64,000 bases of DNA from Anoxybacteroides rupiense. GTDB lineage: Bacteria; Bacillota; Bacilli; Bacillales; Anoxybacillaceae. The notes beneath the pieces were generated by a model that had not been told where the DNA came from, did no database searches, and was given only the letters and a program-made list of their open reading frames with translations. Within the stretch, counting starts at the first letter, position 1, and the number at the start of each line of letters is the position of its first letter. The position numbers and the translations under genes were made by a program. The stretch lies in NCBI RefSeq assembly GCF_014196195.1, contig NZ_JACIDF010000010.1, positions 1-64,000 of the forward strand. The letters are read 5' to 3'. Shown here in pieces: positions 9,862 to 19,889 of the stretch.

Positions 9862-10596
9862 ATGCTTAACCATCGTAAAAAAACCGATTATATAAGCTGG
9901 ACCATCTTAATTGGTGTGCTCCTTTTAGCCATTGAAATTTCTTTTTTTCATCAAGGGCTTATTTTTTCTCTTCTTGTATCAGGAGCATTTGTATATATAG
10001 GAAGAAAAAAGTGGCACAGCATGATTGGAAAAATTTTATTTTGGCTTGGTATCATCCAACTTGTTTTTAATGTGTTTACAATGATGACTGCTCGATTTTT
10101 TCTATTGGCCATTTTACTCTATGTTCTAATTCAGTTTTTCCAATCGAAACGCCAGCCGGCTTTGCTGCAGCCTAAAATACAGCCGGCCGATCGAACAGTC
10201 CAAACGGAAATTCTTGAGCGAAAGCCTTTATTGCAAAATTTGTTATTTGGCCGTCAAAAGACACCTGAGCAAGCATATGAATGGAACGATGTGAATATCC
10301 AAGTAGGACTAGGAGATACCGTGATTGATTTAAGCTATGCGGTGCTTCCAAAAGGCGAAGCAGTGATTTCCATACGCCATTGGATCGGAAATGTCCAAAT
10401 TTTTGTGCCTTATGAACTCGAAATCAGCATCGTCCACTCCGCGGTTGTTGGTTCCACTCTCATTTTAGATAAGGAAAAGGAGCAAATATTTAACCAAACA
10501 TTGGTCTGGCAAACAACAGCTTATGAGACAGCAGAGCAAAAGCTTAAAATCATCACCTCGATGATGGTCGGAAATTTAGAGGTGAAGCGGATATGA
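9862..10596 (+). CDS. liaF: Cell wall-active antibiotics response protein LiaF
   Basis: A 244-residue membrane protein. Hydrophobic helices fill residues 10-90 and a soluble C-terminal LiaF domain begins at about 125 (VNIQVGLGDTVIDLSYAVLP, IRHWIGNVQIFVPYELE, GNLEVKRI). LiaF is the negative regulator that keeps the LiaRS two-component system silent without cell-wall stress. The start has the ribosome site GGTGGGGAGCCT. The stop overlaps the liaS start by ATGA, indicating translational coupling in liaFSR. Confidence 0.93.
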   Translation: MLNHRKKTDYISWTILIGVLLLAIEISFFHQGLIFSLLVSGAFVYIGRKKWHSMIGKILFWLGIIQLVFNVFTMMTARFFLLAILLYVLIQFFQSKRQPALLQPKIQPADRTVQTEILERKPLLQNLLFGRQKTPEQAYEWNDVNIQVGLGDTVIDLSYAVLPKGEAVISIRHWIGNVQIFVPYELEISIVHSAVVGSTLILDKEKEQIFNQTLVWQTTAYETAEQKLKIITSMMVGNLEVKRI

Positions 10597-11645
10597 ACAT
10601 GATGCTGCGGCAGTTTGCACTTTTTATTTTAGTGGCGCTTGTTGTTTTGTTTCTTCTGCTTTTCTCTTGTTTCACGTTGTTTCCATTAGGAGACTGGTCC
10701 ATATTATGGAAAACCAAAATCATGAATTTGCCATTTATCGTTTTTGCACCTACTGTTGTCATTTTGATCGGAGCTGCCTTCGGAATTGTTTCTAACCTAT
10801 GGTGGCGACAGCAGCTGCAAACGATCGCCAACGCCCTTCAACAAATCGAACAAGGCTCATTGATGCAATTGGAAGTCAAGCAGCCAACGGAAGATTTTCA
10901 GGAAATTTGGGAACGCCTCCAAAAAATTCATCATCAATGGATCGAACAAACCAAACGCTCACAAAAAATGGCGACAGCAAAAGCTGAACAGCAAGAGCGG
11001 CTTATTCAAGATATTATTTCCCAAGAAAGAAATCGGCTTGCGCGCGAGCTGCACGATTCCGTCAGCCAGCAGCTCTTTGCCGCTTCGATGATGATGTCGG
11101 CGATTATGGAAGAAAAAGAGCGGTCCGATAACCATGAAACCAAGCAGCTGAAACTGATCGAGCAAATGATTCACCAATCGCAATTGGAAATGAGAGCGCT
11201 GCTGCTTCATTTGCGTCCTGTCCAACTTAAGGGCAAATCACTGCAAGAAGGAATGGAGGAGCTTTTGCTGGAATTATCGCAAAAAACGCCGATGCAGATC
11301 AAATGGAAAATAGAAGATGCACCTTTAGATAAAGGAGTAGAAGACCATTTATTTCGTATTTTGCAGGAATCTGTTTCCAATACGCTTCGCCACGCGAAAG
11401 CTTCGACTCTGGAGGTGCTGTTAATTCAGCGGGATCATTTTGCTATTTTGCGTGTGGTTGATGACGGAATTGGATTTGATGTCCATGCAAATCATTCTAA
11501 AAGCGGTTCATACGGCTTGCAAAACATGTATGAACGAGCGGCTGAAATCGGCGGAACGCTCAAAATTATCAGCTTAAAAAATAAAGGGACAAGACTTGAA
11601 GTAAAAGTACCGATAGTGGCACAGGAGGATCAACGCCATGATTAG
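10593..11645 (+). CDS. liaS: Sensor histidine kinase LiaS
   Basis: A 350-residue NarL-type sensor kinase with two membrane helices (about 7-28 and 45-67) and a very short extracytoplasmic loop, as in intramembrane-sensing kinases. A HAMP-like helix follows, then the HisKA_3 phosphoacceptor region (ERNRLARELHDSVSQQLFA). The HATPase_c domain has N-box ESVSNTLRHAKA and G-boxes DDGIGFD and GSYGLQNM. It phosphorylates LiaR upon envelope damage. It overlaps liaF by 4 bp and liaR by 8 bp. Confidence 0.95.
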   Translation: MNMMLRQFALFILVALVVLFLLLFSCFTLFPLGDWSILWKTKIMNLPFIVFAPTVVILIGAAFGIVSNLWWRQQLQTIANALQQIEQGSLMQLEVKQPTEDFQEIWERLQKIHHQWIEQTKRSQKMATAKAEQQERLIQDIISQERNRLARELHDSVSQQLFAASMMMSAIMEEKERSDNHETKQLKLIEQMIHQSQLEMRALLLHLRPVQLKGKSLQEGMEELLLELSQKTPMQIKWKIEDAPLDKGVEDHLFRILQESVSNTLRHAKASTLEVLLIQRDHFAILRVVDDGIGFDVHANHSKSGSYGLQNMYERAAEIGGTLKIISLKNKGTRLEVKVPIVAQEDQRHD

Positions 11646-12270
11646 AGTGTTATTGATTGACGACCATGAAATGGTGCGAATCGGAGTTTCTGCTTATTTA
11701 TCATCTCAACCTGACATGACGGTAGTCGGCGAAGCAGAAAACGGAAAAAAAGGAGTGGAACTAGCGCTTCAGCTTCGCCCGGATGTCGTTTTAATGGACT
11801 TGGTGATGCAGCCAATGGATGGGATTGAAGCGACAAAAGAAATCATGTCCGCATGGCCGGAGGCAAAAATTATTATCGTCACTAGCTTTCTAGATGACGA
11901 TAAGGTCTATCCGGCGCTAGAAGCGGGAGCGGCAAGCTATATGCTGAAAACCTCGAAAGCGAGCGAAATTGCCAATGCCATCCGCTCTACTTTCCACGGC
12001 CAGTCGGTATTGGAGCCGGAGGTAGCCGGAAAAATGATGAAGAAAATGCGGCAAAAAGAAACGCTGCTGCCTCACGAAGAGCTGACGAACCGCGAAATGG
12101 AGATCCTTTTATTGATCGCCCAAGGCAAGTCTAACCAAGAAATCGCCGAAGAGCTATTTATTTCATTGAAAACCGTCAAAGTCCACGTCAGCAGCATTCT
12201 CGCCAAACTGGGAGTACAAGATCGGACACAAGCGGTTATCTATGCTTTTAAACATTCACTCGTCAAATAA
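11638..12270 (+). CDS. liaR: Response regulator LiaR
   Basis: A 210-residue NarL/FixJ response regulator. The receiver domain has acidic residues DDHE near residue 8, phosphoacceptor Asp in VVLMDLVMQPMDG and the conserved Lys in MLKTSKASE. The LuxR-type helix-turn-helix at about 145-205 reads LTNREMEILLLIAQGKSNQEIAEE. It is the last gene of liaFSR and is expected to activate liaIH just upstream. No clear terminator was seen behind it. Confidence 0.95.
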   Translation: MIRVLLIDDHEMVRIGVSAYLSSQPDMTVVGEAENGKKGVELALQLRPDVVLMDLVMQPMDGIEATKEIMSAWPEAKIIIVTSFLDDDKVYPALEAGAASYMLKTSKASEIANAIRSTFHGQSVLEPEVAGKMMKKMRQKETLLPHEELTNREMEILLLIAQGKSNQEIAEELFISLKTVKVHVSSILAKLGVQDRTQAVIYAFKHSLVK

Positions 12271-12434
12271 ACGACATGGCACTTTACAGCCTTTAAACCA
12301 ACTGAACAATCCGGCCTATCCGGCGCACTTTTTGCCACGATACGGGAAAATAGAATAAAAATGCTTACATTCGCTTGTTTTGCTGGGAATGTTAAAGCAA
12401 ATGCCAATGTGAAGTGCGAAACACATTTCGTGTG

Positions 12435-13073
12435 CTATTTCTGTCGCCGATCGCGATCAAACGCCGTAAGCCATGTTCGCGCCATCAACATATTGCCAAG
12501 CGAATTCATATGAACTCCATCTGTCGTCAGCCGATAGCGAGATGATGGACGTGCTTGCAAATAAGCAAGAAATGCTTGATGAGTAGGCACAAGCGTTCCA
12601 TGAAACGTATGCGCTACTTTACGCACAATGTTCACATAAGGCTTCAGCTTTCGATTGCCTTCTGAATGAATCGCCTCGCCAATAATCGTCGGTTCCATCA
12701 AGATCAGATGCGCATAGGTTTTGGCTTTCGTTTGCCAAGCTAACTCCATATAGATTTCCTCAAATTGCTTAGGATACACCTGTTCCTTCTCGGGATGATC
12801 GAGCTGGCGCCACACATCGTTGATACCGATGGAAATCGAAACAAAAGATGGTTGCAATGCAATGACATCTCTCTCCCAACGCGCCAATAGATCAGGAATG
12901 CGGTTGCCGCTCACTCCCCGATTGACAACGGCTAACGGCTGCTGCGGGTCATCTGTCAGCAAATAATCGTGAATCAGTCGGACATACCCGTAACCCATTT
13001 GCTCGGGATCTTTCCTTCTGCCCGCTTCTGTTATACTGTCGCCGATAAAAACAATGCTTCCTTTCTCGTTCAT
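12435..13073 (-). CDS. SGNH/GDSL hydrolase family protein
   Basis: A 212-residue single-domain hydrolase with all four SGNH blocks: GDSITEAG (nucleophile Ser), GVSGNR (Gly), SIGINDVW (Asn) and DGVHMNSLG (Asp-His). There is no signal peptide, so it is probably a cytoplasmic esterase or lipase acting on small acyl esters; the substrate is unknown. It follows the aldo/keto reductase gene in the same direction, with a miniature hairpin repeat at 13142-13190 between them. The ribosome site GGAGGGGCG precedes the ATG. Confidence 0.9.
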   Translation of the reverse strand: MNEKGSIVFIGDSITEAGRRKDPEQMGYGYVRLIHDYLLTDDPQQPLAVVNRGVSGNRIPDLLARWERDVIALQPSFVSISIGINDVWRQLDHPEKEQVYPKQFEEIYMELAWQTKAKTYAHLILMEPTIIGEAIHSEGNRKLKPYVNIVRKVAHTFHGTLVPTHQAFLAYLQARPSSRYRLTTDGVHMNSLGNMLMARTWLTAFDRDRRQK

Positions 13074-13141
13074 TGTTCTCGCCCCTCCTTGGCTCCTCCA
13101 AACATCATGACATATCTTCTCAATGGATCGATATCGATTGT

Positions 13142-13190
13142 ATGAACCTCCCCCCGTTTAGAGGGGGAGCTTCTTGGTGAATGTGTTAAA
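13142..13190 (-). repeat. Miniature IS200/IS605-like hairpin element (copy 1)
   Basis: On the minus strand it runs TTTAAC, a short spacer with AAGCT, a hairpin with arms CTCCCCC/GGGGGAG, and GGTTCAT. The TAA stop of the aldo/keto reductase lies inside TTTAAC. The same order of TTTAAC, hairpin and GGTTCAT is found at 20383-20443 and 52788-52840. The termini resemble those of the IS200/IS605 element at 23488-25261. Confidence 0.65.
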
Positions 13191-14031
13191 AATCAAAGTT
13201 ATCCGGATCTGGACCTACGCGGCGATTTTGATTTAAGCGATCGATTTGTTCCACCTCTTCTTTTGTCAGAGCAAAATCAAATATGGAGGCATTTTCCATC
13301 ATCCGCTGCTCTTTAGTTGTTTTTGGAATGGTTACCACTCCTTTTTGCAAATCCCAGCGCAAAATAATTTGCGCAACCGTCTTATTATGATGCTTCGCGA
13401 TCTCTTGTAAAACAGGATGATTAAGCAATTGTCCTTGCATTAATGGCGACCACGCTTCTAATTGAATACTGTGCTCTTCGCAAAAAGCCTGAAGCTTTTG
13501 TTGTGTTAGACGCGGATGGTACTCTACTTGGTTCACCATCGGCTTGATTTCTGCTTCCTTCATCAGCTCCTCAAGATGATGAATATGAAAATTGCTCACA
13601 CCGATAGCCCGTACTTTTCCTGCCTTGTAAAGCGTCTCTAATGCTTTCCATGCTTCTTTATATTTTTCTGCTACAGGCCAATGAATCAAGTATAAATCTA
13701 GATACTCTAAACCTAATTTATTCAGGCTCGCTTCGTACGCTGCTAGCGTCGCGTCATATCCTAAATCCGTGTTCCACACTTTTGACGTCACAAATAATTC
13801 TTCACGTGAAGCTCCGGTCTCTTGCAATGCTTCGCGAATCCCCTGGCCTACTCCTTGTTCATTTTCATAAATCGCCGCGGTATCAATACTGCGATAGCCG
13901 TGGCGAATGGCTGCTTTAACAGCCTGAACAAGCTCCGGCCCATCTTCCACCTTAAATACTCCAAGCCCAAGCCACGGCATTTTGACCCCATTCGCTAAAA
14001 TCGTTGTGTCGGCTAAATGTTTGGCCGTCAT
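13186..14031 (-). CDS. Aldo/keto reductase
   Basis: A 281-residue NADPH-dependent (beta/alpha)8 oxidoreductase of the 2,5-diketo-gluconate reductase/YvgN-YtbE group. The tetrad is visible: Asp and Tyr in DTAAIYENEQG, Lys in FVTSKVWN, His in YLIHWP. The cofactor-binding stretch VTIPKTTKEQRMMEN is near the C-terminus. These enzymes reduce aldehydes such as methylglyoxal. The ribosome site AAAGGAGATGAGTTGA precedes the ATG. The stop codon sits in the end of a miniature hairpin repeat. Confidence 0.93.
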   Translation of the reverse strand: MTAKHLADTTILANGVKMPWLGLGVFKVEDGPELVQAVKAAIRHGYRSIDTAAIYENEQGVGQGIREALQETGASREELFVTSKVWNTDLGYDATLAAYEASLNKLGLEYLDLYLIHWPVAEKYKEAWKALETLYKAGKVRAIGVSNFHIHHLEELMKEAEIKPMVNQVEYHPRLTQQKLQAFCEEHSIQLEAWSPLMQGQLLNHPVLQEIAKHHNKTVAQIILRWDLQKGVVTIPKTTKEQRMMENASIFDFALTKEEVEQIDRLNQNRRVGPDPDNFDF

Positions 14032-14078
14032 TCAACTCATCTCCTTTATTTCTTTTGATTGGTCTTGTATTACACTAC

Positions 14079-15311
14079 TTATCGCATAAGGCATTCGCGA
14101 TGATCCATCATCTCGTTTTTCGCTCTGTGCATCTTTTGATCTTTCTTCTCAAGTGCCAAGCTCCAGCTTGTTAAAAGGACGGCTCCTAGCACCATCAATC
14201 CACCGACCCAAGCGGTATGAATCAGCCCCATTGATTCGGTGACAATGCCGCCTAGGTAGGAACCAATCGCAATTCCCGCGTTAAATGCGGCAATGTTAAT
14301 CGCTGAAGCAACATCGACTGCGCTCGGCACAAAACGCTCGGCAAGCATCACTACATATACTTGCAATCCTGACACGCTCATAAAACCAAGCAGTCCCATT
14401 AAGATGATCGTCATAAGCCCAGCCACCTTAAATGGAGCTGTAAAGGTTAAAATAAAAAGCACAATAGCTTGCACAATGAACATATAAAATAAAGCGCTAA
14501 TCGGATTTTGATTAGATAGCTTTCCTCCCGCTACATTACCGATCGCAATCGCTACCCCATAAACAAGCAAAATCACCGTAACCGTTTTTTCACTAAATCC
14601 CGTGACGTTCTGCAAAAGCGGAGATAAGTACGTAAAAGCAACAAAAGTGCCTCCGTATCCTAAAGCTGTAATAATGAACAGCAGCAACAAACGTCCATTA
14701 GTGATTAACCGAAACTGATCACGAAACGTAGTGCGGGCACCTTTTCGCAAATTCGCTGGAACGAGAATGCTGTTGGCAATGAACGCAATAACCCCTACAG
14801 CAGCAATAAAAAGAAAGGCAAACCTCCAGCCAAATTGCTGTCCAATAAATGTACCGAACGGCACTCCAGTGATCGTAGCGACCGTCAGACCGGAAAACAT
14901 AATGGAAATCGCGCTAGCCCGTCGGTGTTCCGCTACTAAACTTGCGGCGATGGTTGACCCGATCGACATAAATACACCGTGTGAAAACGCAGAAAGCACA
15001 CGAGCTACAAGTAAAACCGTTATACTATCGGCACGAGCTGCAATGCTGTTACCGATGATAAAGACAACCATAATCGAAAGCAACAAAGCTTTGCGTGACA
15101 TACTGGACGTTAAAGATGTAAGAATAGGAGCGCCGAAAGTAACCCCTAAAGCATACAAGGAAACCGTCAGCCCGGCGACTGAAACGGAAACGTGCAAGTC
15201 GCGCGAAATGAGCGGCAGTAACCCTACACTGATAAATTCTGTCGTCCCGATCGCAAAGGCACTTACAGCTAATGCGATCAATGCTAATGTATTTCGTTTA
15301 CTTTCGTTCAT
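14079..15311 (-). CDS. MFS transporter (YdhP/AraJ-like efflux family)
   Basis: About 410 residues with 12 predicted membrane helices and the drug:H+ antiporter N-terminus (FAIGTTEFISVGLLPLISRDL). I choose the ATG at 15311 (MNESKRN) because it follows GGAGGAAAGGCG; the frame stays open 24 codons further upstream but without a ribosome site. It is divergent from an HxlR regulator that begins 167 bp away, with a triple 19-bp operator between them, so induction through that regulator is likely. Substrate unknown. Confidence 0.9.
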   Translation of the reverse strand: MNESKRNTLALIALAVSAFAIGTTEFISVGLLPLISRDLHVSVSVAGLTVSLYALGVTFGAPILTSLTSSMSRKALLLSIMVVFIIGNSIAARADSITVLLVARVLSAFSHGVFMSIGSTIAASLVAEHRRASAISIMFSGLTVATITGVPFGTFIGQQFGWRFAFLFIAAVGVIAFIANSILVPANLRKGARTTFRDQFRLITNGRLLLLFIITALGYGGTFVAFTYLSPLLQNVTGFSEKTVTVILLVYGVAIAIGNVAGGKLSNQNPISALFYMFIVQAIVLFILTFTAPFKVAGLMTIILMGLLGFMSVSGLQVYVVMLAERFVPSAVDVASAINIAAFNAGIAIGSYLGGIVTESMGLIHTAWVGGLMVLGAVLLTSWSLALEKKDQKMHRAKNEMMDHRECLMR

Positions 15312-15405
15312 CGCCTTTCCTCCCCATTGCTTGGTTGTAAAAAATATAGCAAAAGCCAGCTGGCAAATGTTATTATGGAGCATATAAGCTATAAAAAAAA
15401 GTACG

Positions 15406-15462
15406 TACTTTAAAGTACTATAGATACTTTAAAGTGCTATAGATACTTTTTAGTAACTATTG
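15406..15462. promoter_or_regulatory. Three tandem 19-bp operator repeats between MFS gene and hxlR
   Basis: TACTTTAAAGTACTATAGA (15406), TACTTTAAAGTGCTATAGA (15425) and a diverged TACTTTTTAGTAACTAT (15444) follow one another with a period of 19 bp. The first contains the palindrome GTACTTTAAAGTAC (15405-15418). Its place in the divergent promoter region makes it the likely HxlR operator. Confidence 0.65.
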
Positions 15463-15477
15463 AAGAGGAGGAAAAAC

Positions 15478-15849
15478 ATGCAAAAAAAGAAATATAATAT
15501 TCCCGTCGAAGCGACACTAGAAGTAATAGGTGGAAAATGGAAATGTGTTATTCTTTGCCACCTGACACACGGCAAAAAACGCACCTGTGAATTGAAACGT
15601 TCGATGCCAGGAATCACGCAAAAAATGCTAACGCAGCAATTGAGAGAGTTAGAAGAAGATGGGATTATCAATCGCATTGTTTATAATCAAGTCCCCCCGA
15701 AAGTGGAATACGAACTAAGTGAATACGGGTGGAGCTTAAAAGAAATTTTAGATTCTTTATGCGGATGGGGAGAAAAGCATATTGTCAAAGTATACGGAGA
15801 TAAATTTTCCGTTTTAGAAGAAAGTGTTTTAAATGAAAAATTAAAATAA
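15478..15849 (+). CDS. HxlR family transcriptional regulator
   Basis: About 123 residues forming a winged helix of the HxlR type (IEVIGGKWKCVIL-like start VIGGKWKCVILCHL, ELKRSMPGITQKMLTQQLRELEEDGII, then the wing PPKVEYELSEYG). I choose ATG 15478 because GAGGAGG lies just before it; a TTG at 15460 is in frame but less likely. It is divergent from an MFS transporter, the usual arrangement where the regulator responds to a toxic aldehyde, quinone or drug. Only one early Cys is present, in GGKWKCVI, a position used for redox sensing in some relatives. Confidence 0.92.
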   Translation: MQKKKYNIPVEATLEVIGGKWKCVILCHLTHGKKRTCELKRSMPGITQKMLTQQLRELEEDGIINRIVYNQVPPKVEYELSEYGWSLKEILDSLCGWGEKHIVKVYGDKFSVLEESVLNEKLK

Positions 15850-15870
15850 CGTTGTTAATTTGGGAAACTA

Positions 15871-15912
15871 AAAACGTCGAAGCCCCAGTAAACGGGACTT
15901 CGACGTTGTTTT
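15871..15912. terminator. Bidirectional terminator between hxlR and malic enzyme
   Basis: AACGTCGAAG(C)CCC pairs with GGG(A)CTTCGACGTT. It is flanked by AAAA on the left and TTTTT on the right, so it can serve both converging genes. Confidence 0.85.
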
Positions 15913-17339
15913 TATTCAGCCTTAAACATGATATCCTCTTTGCGGGCCACTCCTGTACGATAAGCAGCTTTAATAACCGCCTCTCTCACTTTCTCAGCCA
16001 CTTTGCTGTTAAATACACTTGGAATGATATACGTTTCATTTAGCTCTTCTTCTGTCACAACAGAGGCAATGGCTTCAGCTGCCGCCAGCTTCATCTCTTC
16101 GTTAATTTCAATCGCTCGGCAATCAAGAGCGCCTCGGAAAATCCCCGGGAAGCAAAGCACGTTGTTGATTTGATTCGGATAATCGGATCTGCCTGTAGCC
16201 ATAACCCGTACATACGGCTCTGCCAGCTCCGGATCAATTTCCGGAATAGGATTAGCCATCGCAAACACAATCGGATCTTGCGCCATTTTTTGCACATCTT
16301 CGATTTGTAAAATTCCCGGAGCAGATACCCCGATAAACACATCCGCCCCCTCAATCACATCTGAAAGCGTGCCGCTGACATTTTCCGGATTCGTTAGCTG
16401 TGCATATTCATTCCAATAAGGGTTGTCATATTCCACCCCGCGGTGAATAGCACCATGACGATCAACACCGATAATATTTTTGACGCCGGCCGCTAGTAAA
16501 ATTTTCGTGCAGGCGATGCCGGCCGCGCCAATTCCGGTTAAGACCACTTTAATATTTTGCAGCTTTTTATCTACAATTTTCAGCGCATTTAAAAGACCGG
16601 CAAGCAATACGACGGCCGTTCCATGCTGGTCATCATGGAATACTGGAATATCCAGCTCTTGCTTTAATCGTTCTTCAATTTCAAAGCAACGAGGAGCAGA
16701 AATATCTTCAAGATTAATGCCGCCAAATGCCGGGGCAATGGCTTTAACAATTTGAATAATCTCCTCGGTATCTTTTGTATCTAAGCAAATCGGAAAAGCA
16801 TCGACATCAGCTAACTGCTTAAACAGCATCGCTTTTCCTTCCATGACAGGCATCGCTGCATACGGTCCGATATCCCCTAGCCCCAACACAGCTGTCCCAT
16901 CAGAGACAACCGCCACTGTATTGCGTTTAATGGTTAGCGAATAGGCTTTGCTTGGATCATCGGCAATCGCACTGCACACGCGAGCCACTCCTGGCGTATA
17001 AACACGCGATAGATCATCGCGAGTTTTAATCGGAATTTTGGATTTCGTTTCAATTTTCCCGCCAATATGCATCAGGAACGTGCGATCCGATACATTGATG
17101 AGTTTGACTCCATGCGTTTTTCTCAATGTGTCTGTCACTAAGTCGGCGTGCTTAGTATCAAACACACTGACCGTAATATCGCGCACCGTATGCGTTTTCG
17201 TCGAGGAAATGACATCGATTCCAACAATGTCTCCACCCGCTTGTCCTATTGCCGTCGCAATGTCACCAAAAGAGACCAAATTTTTTGCAAACTGAATACG
17301 GATTGTAATATGCATGCTTGCACCACTTGGTATTGCCAT
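15912..17339 (-). CDS. NAD(P)-dependent malic enzyme with N-terminal ACT-like domain
   Basis: A 475-residue enzyme. An ACT-like N-terminal domain (about 8-85, [21 protein letters not shown]) precedes the malic enzyme catalytic domain ([33 protein letters not shown]) and Rossmann NAD(P) domain ([17 protein letters not shown]). It decarboxylates malate to pyruvate. It lies 27 bp behind aspA in the same direction, so ansA, aspA and this gene probably form an operon that turns asparagine carbon into pyruvate via fumarate and malate. The ACT domain may give allosteric control by an amino acid; this is inference. Confidence 0.93.
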   Translation of the reverse strand: MAIPSGASMHITIRIQFAKNLVSFGDIATAIGQAGGDIVGIDVISSTKTHTVRDITVSVFDTKHADLVTDTLRKTHGVKLINVSDRTFLMHIGGKIETKSKIPIKTRDDLSRVYTPGVARVCSAIADDPSKAYSLTIKRNTVAVVSDGTAVLGLGDIGPYAAMPVMEGKAMLFKQLADVDAFPICLDTKDTEEIIQIVKAIAPAFGGINLEDISAPRCFEIEERLKQELDIPVFHDDQHGTAVVLLAGLLNALKIVDKKLQNIKVVLTGIGAAGIACTKILLAAGVKNIIGVDRHGAIHRGVEYDNPYWNEYAQLTNPENVSGTLSDVIEGADVFIGVSAPGILQIEDVQKMAQDPIVFAMANPIPEIDPELAEPYVRVMATGRSDYPNQINNVLCFPGIFRGALDCRAIEINEEMKLAAAEAIASVVTEEELNETYIIPSVFNSKVAEKVREAVIKAAYRTGVARKEDIMFKAE

Positions 17340-17366
17340 ATGTATCTGCCTTTCTGTTTTTATTTT

Positions 17367-18785
17367 TTAATCATTTTTTTGCCCTGCAATTCCAGGACGA
17401 GTCATCGCATAAGGATCCAGTATTTCGTTTAACTGCTGTTCTGTTAATAAATGATAGGATAAGCATAGCTCACGGACAGATTTGCCTGTAAGATAAGCTT
17501 CACGCGCAATGTGCGAGGCTGTTTCATACCCAACATAAGGGTTTATAGCCGTAATGATTCCCACACTTTTTTCTACTTTCGTTTTTAAATTCGCTTCATT
17601 TGCTTCAATTCCTGCTAAACAATAGTCAGTAAATACACGAAATGTATTATCCATAATATGAATGGATTGCAGCAAATTAAAAACGAGTACGGGCTCCATC
17701 ACATTTAATTCTAGCTGTCCCGCTTCAGATGCCAAGCAAATGGTGTGATCGTTCCCAATCACTTGAAAAGCTACTTGATTGATCACTTCTGCCATGACCG
17801 GATTGACTTTGCCAGGCATGATGGAGGAACCAGGCTGGCGGGCCGGCAATGTAATTTCATTAAAGCCCGTTCTTGGACCAGATGCCATGAGACGCAGATC
17901 ATTCGCAATTTTTGACATATTAATCATGCACACTTTTAGCGCCGATGACACCTCGGTATAAGCATCTGTATTTTGCGTTCCGTCAACGAGATGCTCAACA
18001 CGTACTAGCGGAAGCTCGCTAATCATTGCTAAATGCCTAATCACGCGATCAATGTAACGCGGATTAGCATTTAATCCGGTTCCTACTGCCGTTGCCCCCA
18101 TATTGATTTCATATAAATGCTGACGCGATTGCTGTATTCTTTTTATATCCCGCTCCAACACACGGCTATAGGCTTCAAATTCTTGGCCAAGGCGAATGGG
18201 AACAGCGTCTTGCAAATGCGTCCGCCCCATTTTAATCACACGATCAAACTGCCGCGCCTTCTCAACAAATACAGCGTGCATGTTCTCCATCGTCGTCAGC
18301 AGCTTTTCCAGCATCTTTAACACGGCAATATGAATGGCGGTCGGAAAAGCATCGTTCGTCGACTGGGACATATTGACATGATTATTCGGGCTGATGACTT
18401 GATAGTTTCCTTTCCGTTCACCGAGCAATTCAAGCGCCCGATTGGCGATGACTTCATTCGCGTTCATATTAATCGATGTTCCGGCCCCGCCTTGAATCGG
18501 ATCCACGATAAATTGGTCATGCCACTTTCCATCGATAATTTCTTGCGCGGCTGCGGCAATCGCTTGGCCTATCCGTGGACTGAGCTGTCCGATTTCCATA
18601 TTCGCTTGTGCCGCCGCCATTTTCACGATCGCTATTGCTTCAATTAAGGACGGATGAATTCGATATCCGGTAATCGGAAAATTTTCTACCGCGCGCATCG
18701 TTTGAATGCCATAGTATGCATGCTCTGGAATTTCCTTTTCCCCAAGAAAGTCTTTTTCCATTCGCACTGCTTTTGTTTTAATCAT
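17367..18785 (-). CDS. aspA: Aspartate ammonia-lyase
   Basis: About 472 residues of the fumarase/aspartase family with the signature QPGSSIMPGKVNPVMAE and family blocks GGAGTSINMNANEVI and MGRTHLQDAVPI. It deaminates aspartate to fumarate. The chosen ATG at 18785 lies 1 bp past the ansA stop; the frame is open 16 codons further up into ansA, so an alternative start at 18806 (MKAGIYK) is possible. It closely resembles Bacillus AspA (EKDFLGEKEI start) and forms an ansAB-type operon with the asparaginase. Confidence 0.94.
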   Translation of the reverse strand: MIKTKAVRMEKDFLGEKEIPEHAYYGIQTMRAVENFPITGYRIHPSLIEAIAIVKMAAAQANMEIGQLSPRIGQAIAAAAQEIIDGKWHDQFIVDPIQGGAGTSINMNANEVIANRALELLGERKGNYQVISPNNHVNMSQSTNDAFPTAIHIAVLKMLEKLLTTMENMHAVFVEKARQFDRVIKMGRTHLQDAVPIRLGQEFEAYSRVLERDIKRIQQSRQHLYEINMGATAVGTGLNANPRYIDRVIRHLAMISELPLVRVEHLVDGTQNTDAYTEVSSALKVCMINMSKIANDLRLMASGPRTGFNEITLPARQPGSSIMPGKVNPVMAEVINQVAFQVIGNDHTICLASEAGQLELNVMEPVLVFNLLQSIHIMDNTFRVFTDYCLAGIEANEANLKTKVEKSVGIITAINPYVGYETASHIAREAYLTGKSVRELCLSYHLLTEQQLNEILDPYAMTRPGIAGQKND

Positions 18786-18786
18786 T

Positions 18787-19800
18787 TTATAAATCCCAGC
18801 TTTCATCAAATTTTGGCGTAATATCTCCCGCAATCGGGGTTTCCATTATTTTTTTGATTTCAAGCAGATGATTGGTTTTCCCTAATACCCACATTAGCTT
18901 TGGCACAATAGCCTCTGTATTCATATCTCCAGATAGAATGACGGTGTTTTGCGCCACTTTGCGTCCCACCTCATACAACGTCAAATCTTCTCCCTCTTCT
19001 AAACATTGCGTGGTAATGACAACGGCCATGCCGTCATCAATGAGCTCCTTAATTTTGGGAAGCAAGTTCCTTTCCTGAAACGGCACCCCACCATTTCCAA
19101 AGCTTTCGATAATCACTCCTCGATACAGCGGTTTAATATAATCAAAGATTTCTGGCTTCGTACCAGGATGTAGCTTTAAGAGAAACACATCCGGACAAAG
19201 CGACGGCTCAAATATTAGTTCTCCAACTGCTTCCGAGCGAAGCTCATATTGATAATCGACTTGATCATGATGGATATAAGCGATATATGGATGATTAATA
19301 CTTTCAAAAGCATCGTAGCTTTTTGTTCGCATTTTGACCGCTCTTGTGCCAAGAATCACTCTTCCATCAAACACGATAAATACGCCGCCAACTTCTTCAC
19401 AAGCAAACCGAACGGCATCGGATAAATTTTTTTTCGCATCCGTTCGCTCAAAGCTAATCGGAACTTGGGAACCAGTAAGAACAACAGGTTTGTTCAAATT
19501 TTGCAGCATATAAGATAAAGCCGAAGCTGTATAAGCCATCGTATCTGTTCCATGCGTAATAACAAACCCGTCATAGCGATGATAGTTTTCATAAATGGCT
19601 TCGGCGATTTTTACCCAATACTCTGGCTGCATATTTGTGCTGTCGATGTTCATCAGTATTTGGCTGTCCAAGCGATAATTAGGGCTATGTTTTGGCACAT
19701 ACCCTGTAAGTTCTTCAGCTGTTAATGCCGGTGAGAGTCCTTCTTCTCCTTTTACGGAGGCAATTGTGCCGCCTGTCGCGATTAAAAGAATCTTTTTCAT
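18787..19800 (-). CDS. ansA: L-asparaginase, type I
   Basis: About 337 residues with both catalytic threonine motifs: [14 protein letters not shown] at the start and [14 protein letters not shown] in the middle. It hydrolyses asparagine to aspartate and ammonia in the cytoplasm, as there is no signal peptide. Three nearby starts exist (GTG 19809, ATG 19803, ATG 19800); ATG 19800 has the best spacing from AGAGGTG. The promoter TATAAT (19890-19895, minus) has its -35 region covered by the AnsR-type operator. Confidence 0.94.
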   Translation of the reverse strand: MKKILLIATGGTIASVKGEEGLSPALTAEELTGYVPKHSPNYRLDSQILMNIDSTNMQPEYWVKIAEAIYENYHRYDGFVITHGTDTMAYTASALSYMLQNLNKPVVLTGSQVPISFERTDAKKNLSDAVRFACEEVGGVFIVFDGRVILGTRAVKMRTKSYDAFESINHPYIAYIHHDQVDYQYELRSEAVGELIFEPSLCPDVFLLKLHPGTKPEIFDYIKPLYRGVIIESFGNGGVPFQERNLLPKIKELIDDGMAVVITTQCLEEGEDLTLYEVGRKVAQNTVILSGDMNTEAIVPKLMWVLGKTNHLLEIKKIMETPIAGDITPKFDESWDL

Positions 19801-19889
19801 CATTGACACCTCTATGAAAAGCGATAATCGAACGAAAAGGTGATTTTCTATTGAATAACCTGTTGTGTTTTATAGGTCATTTAGTGTAC

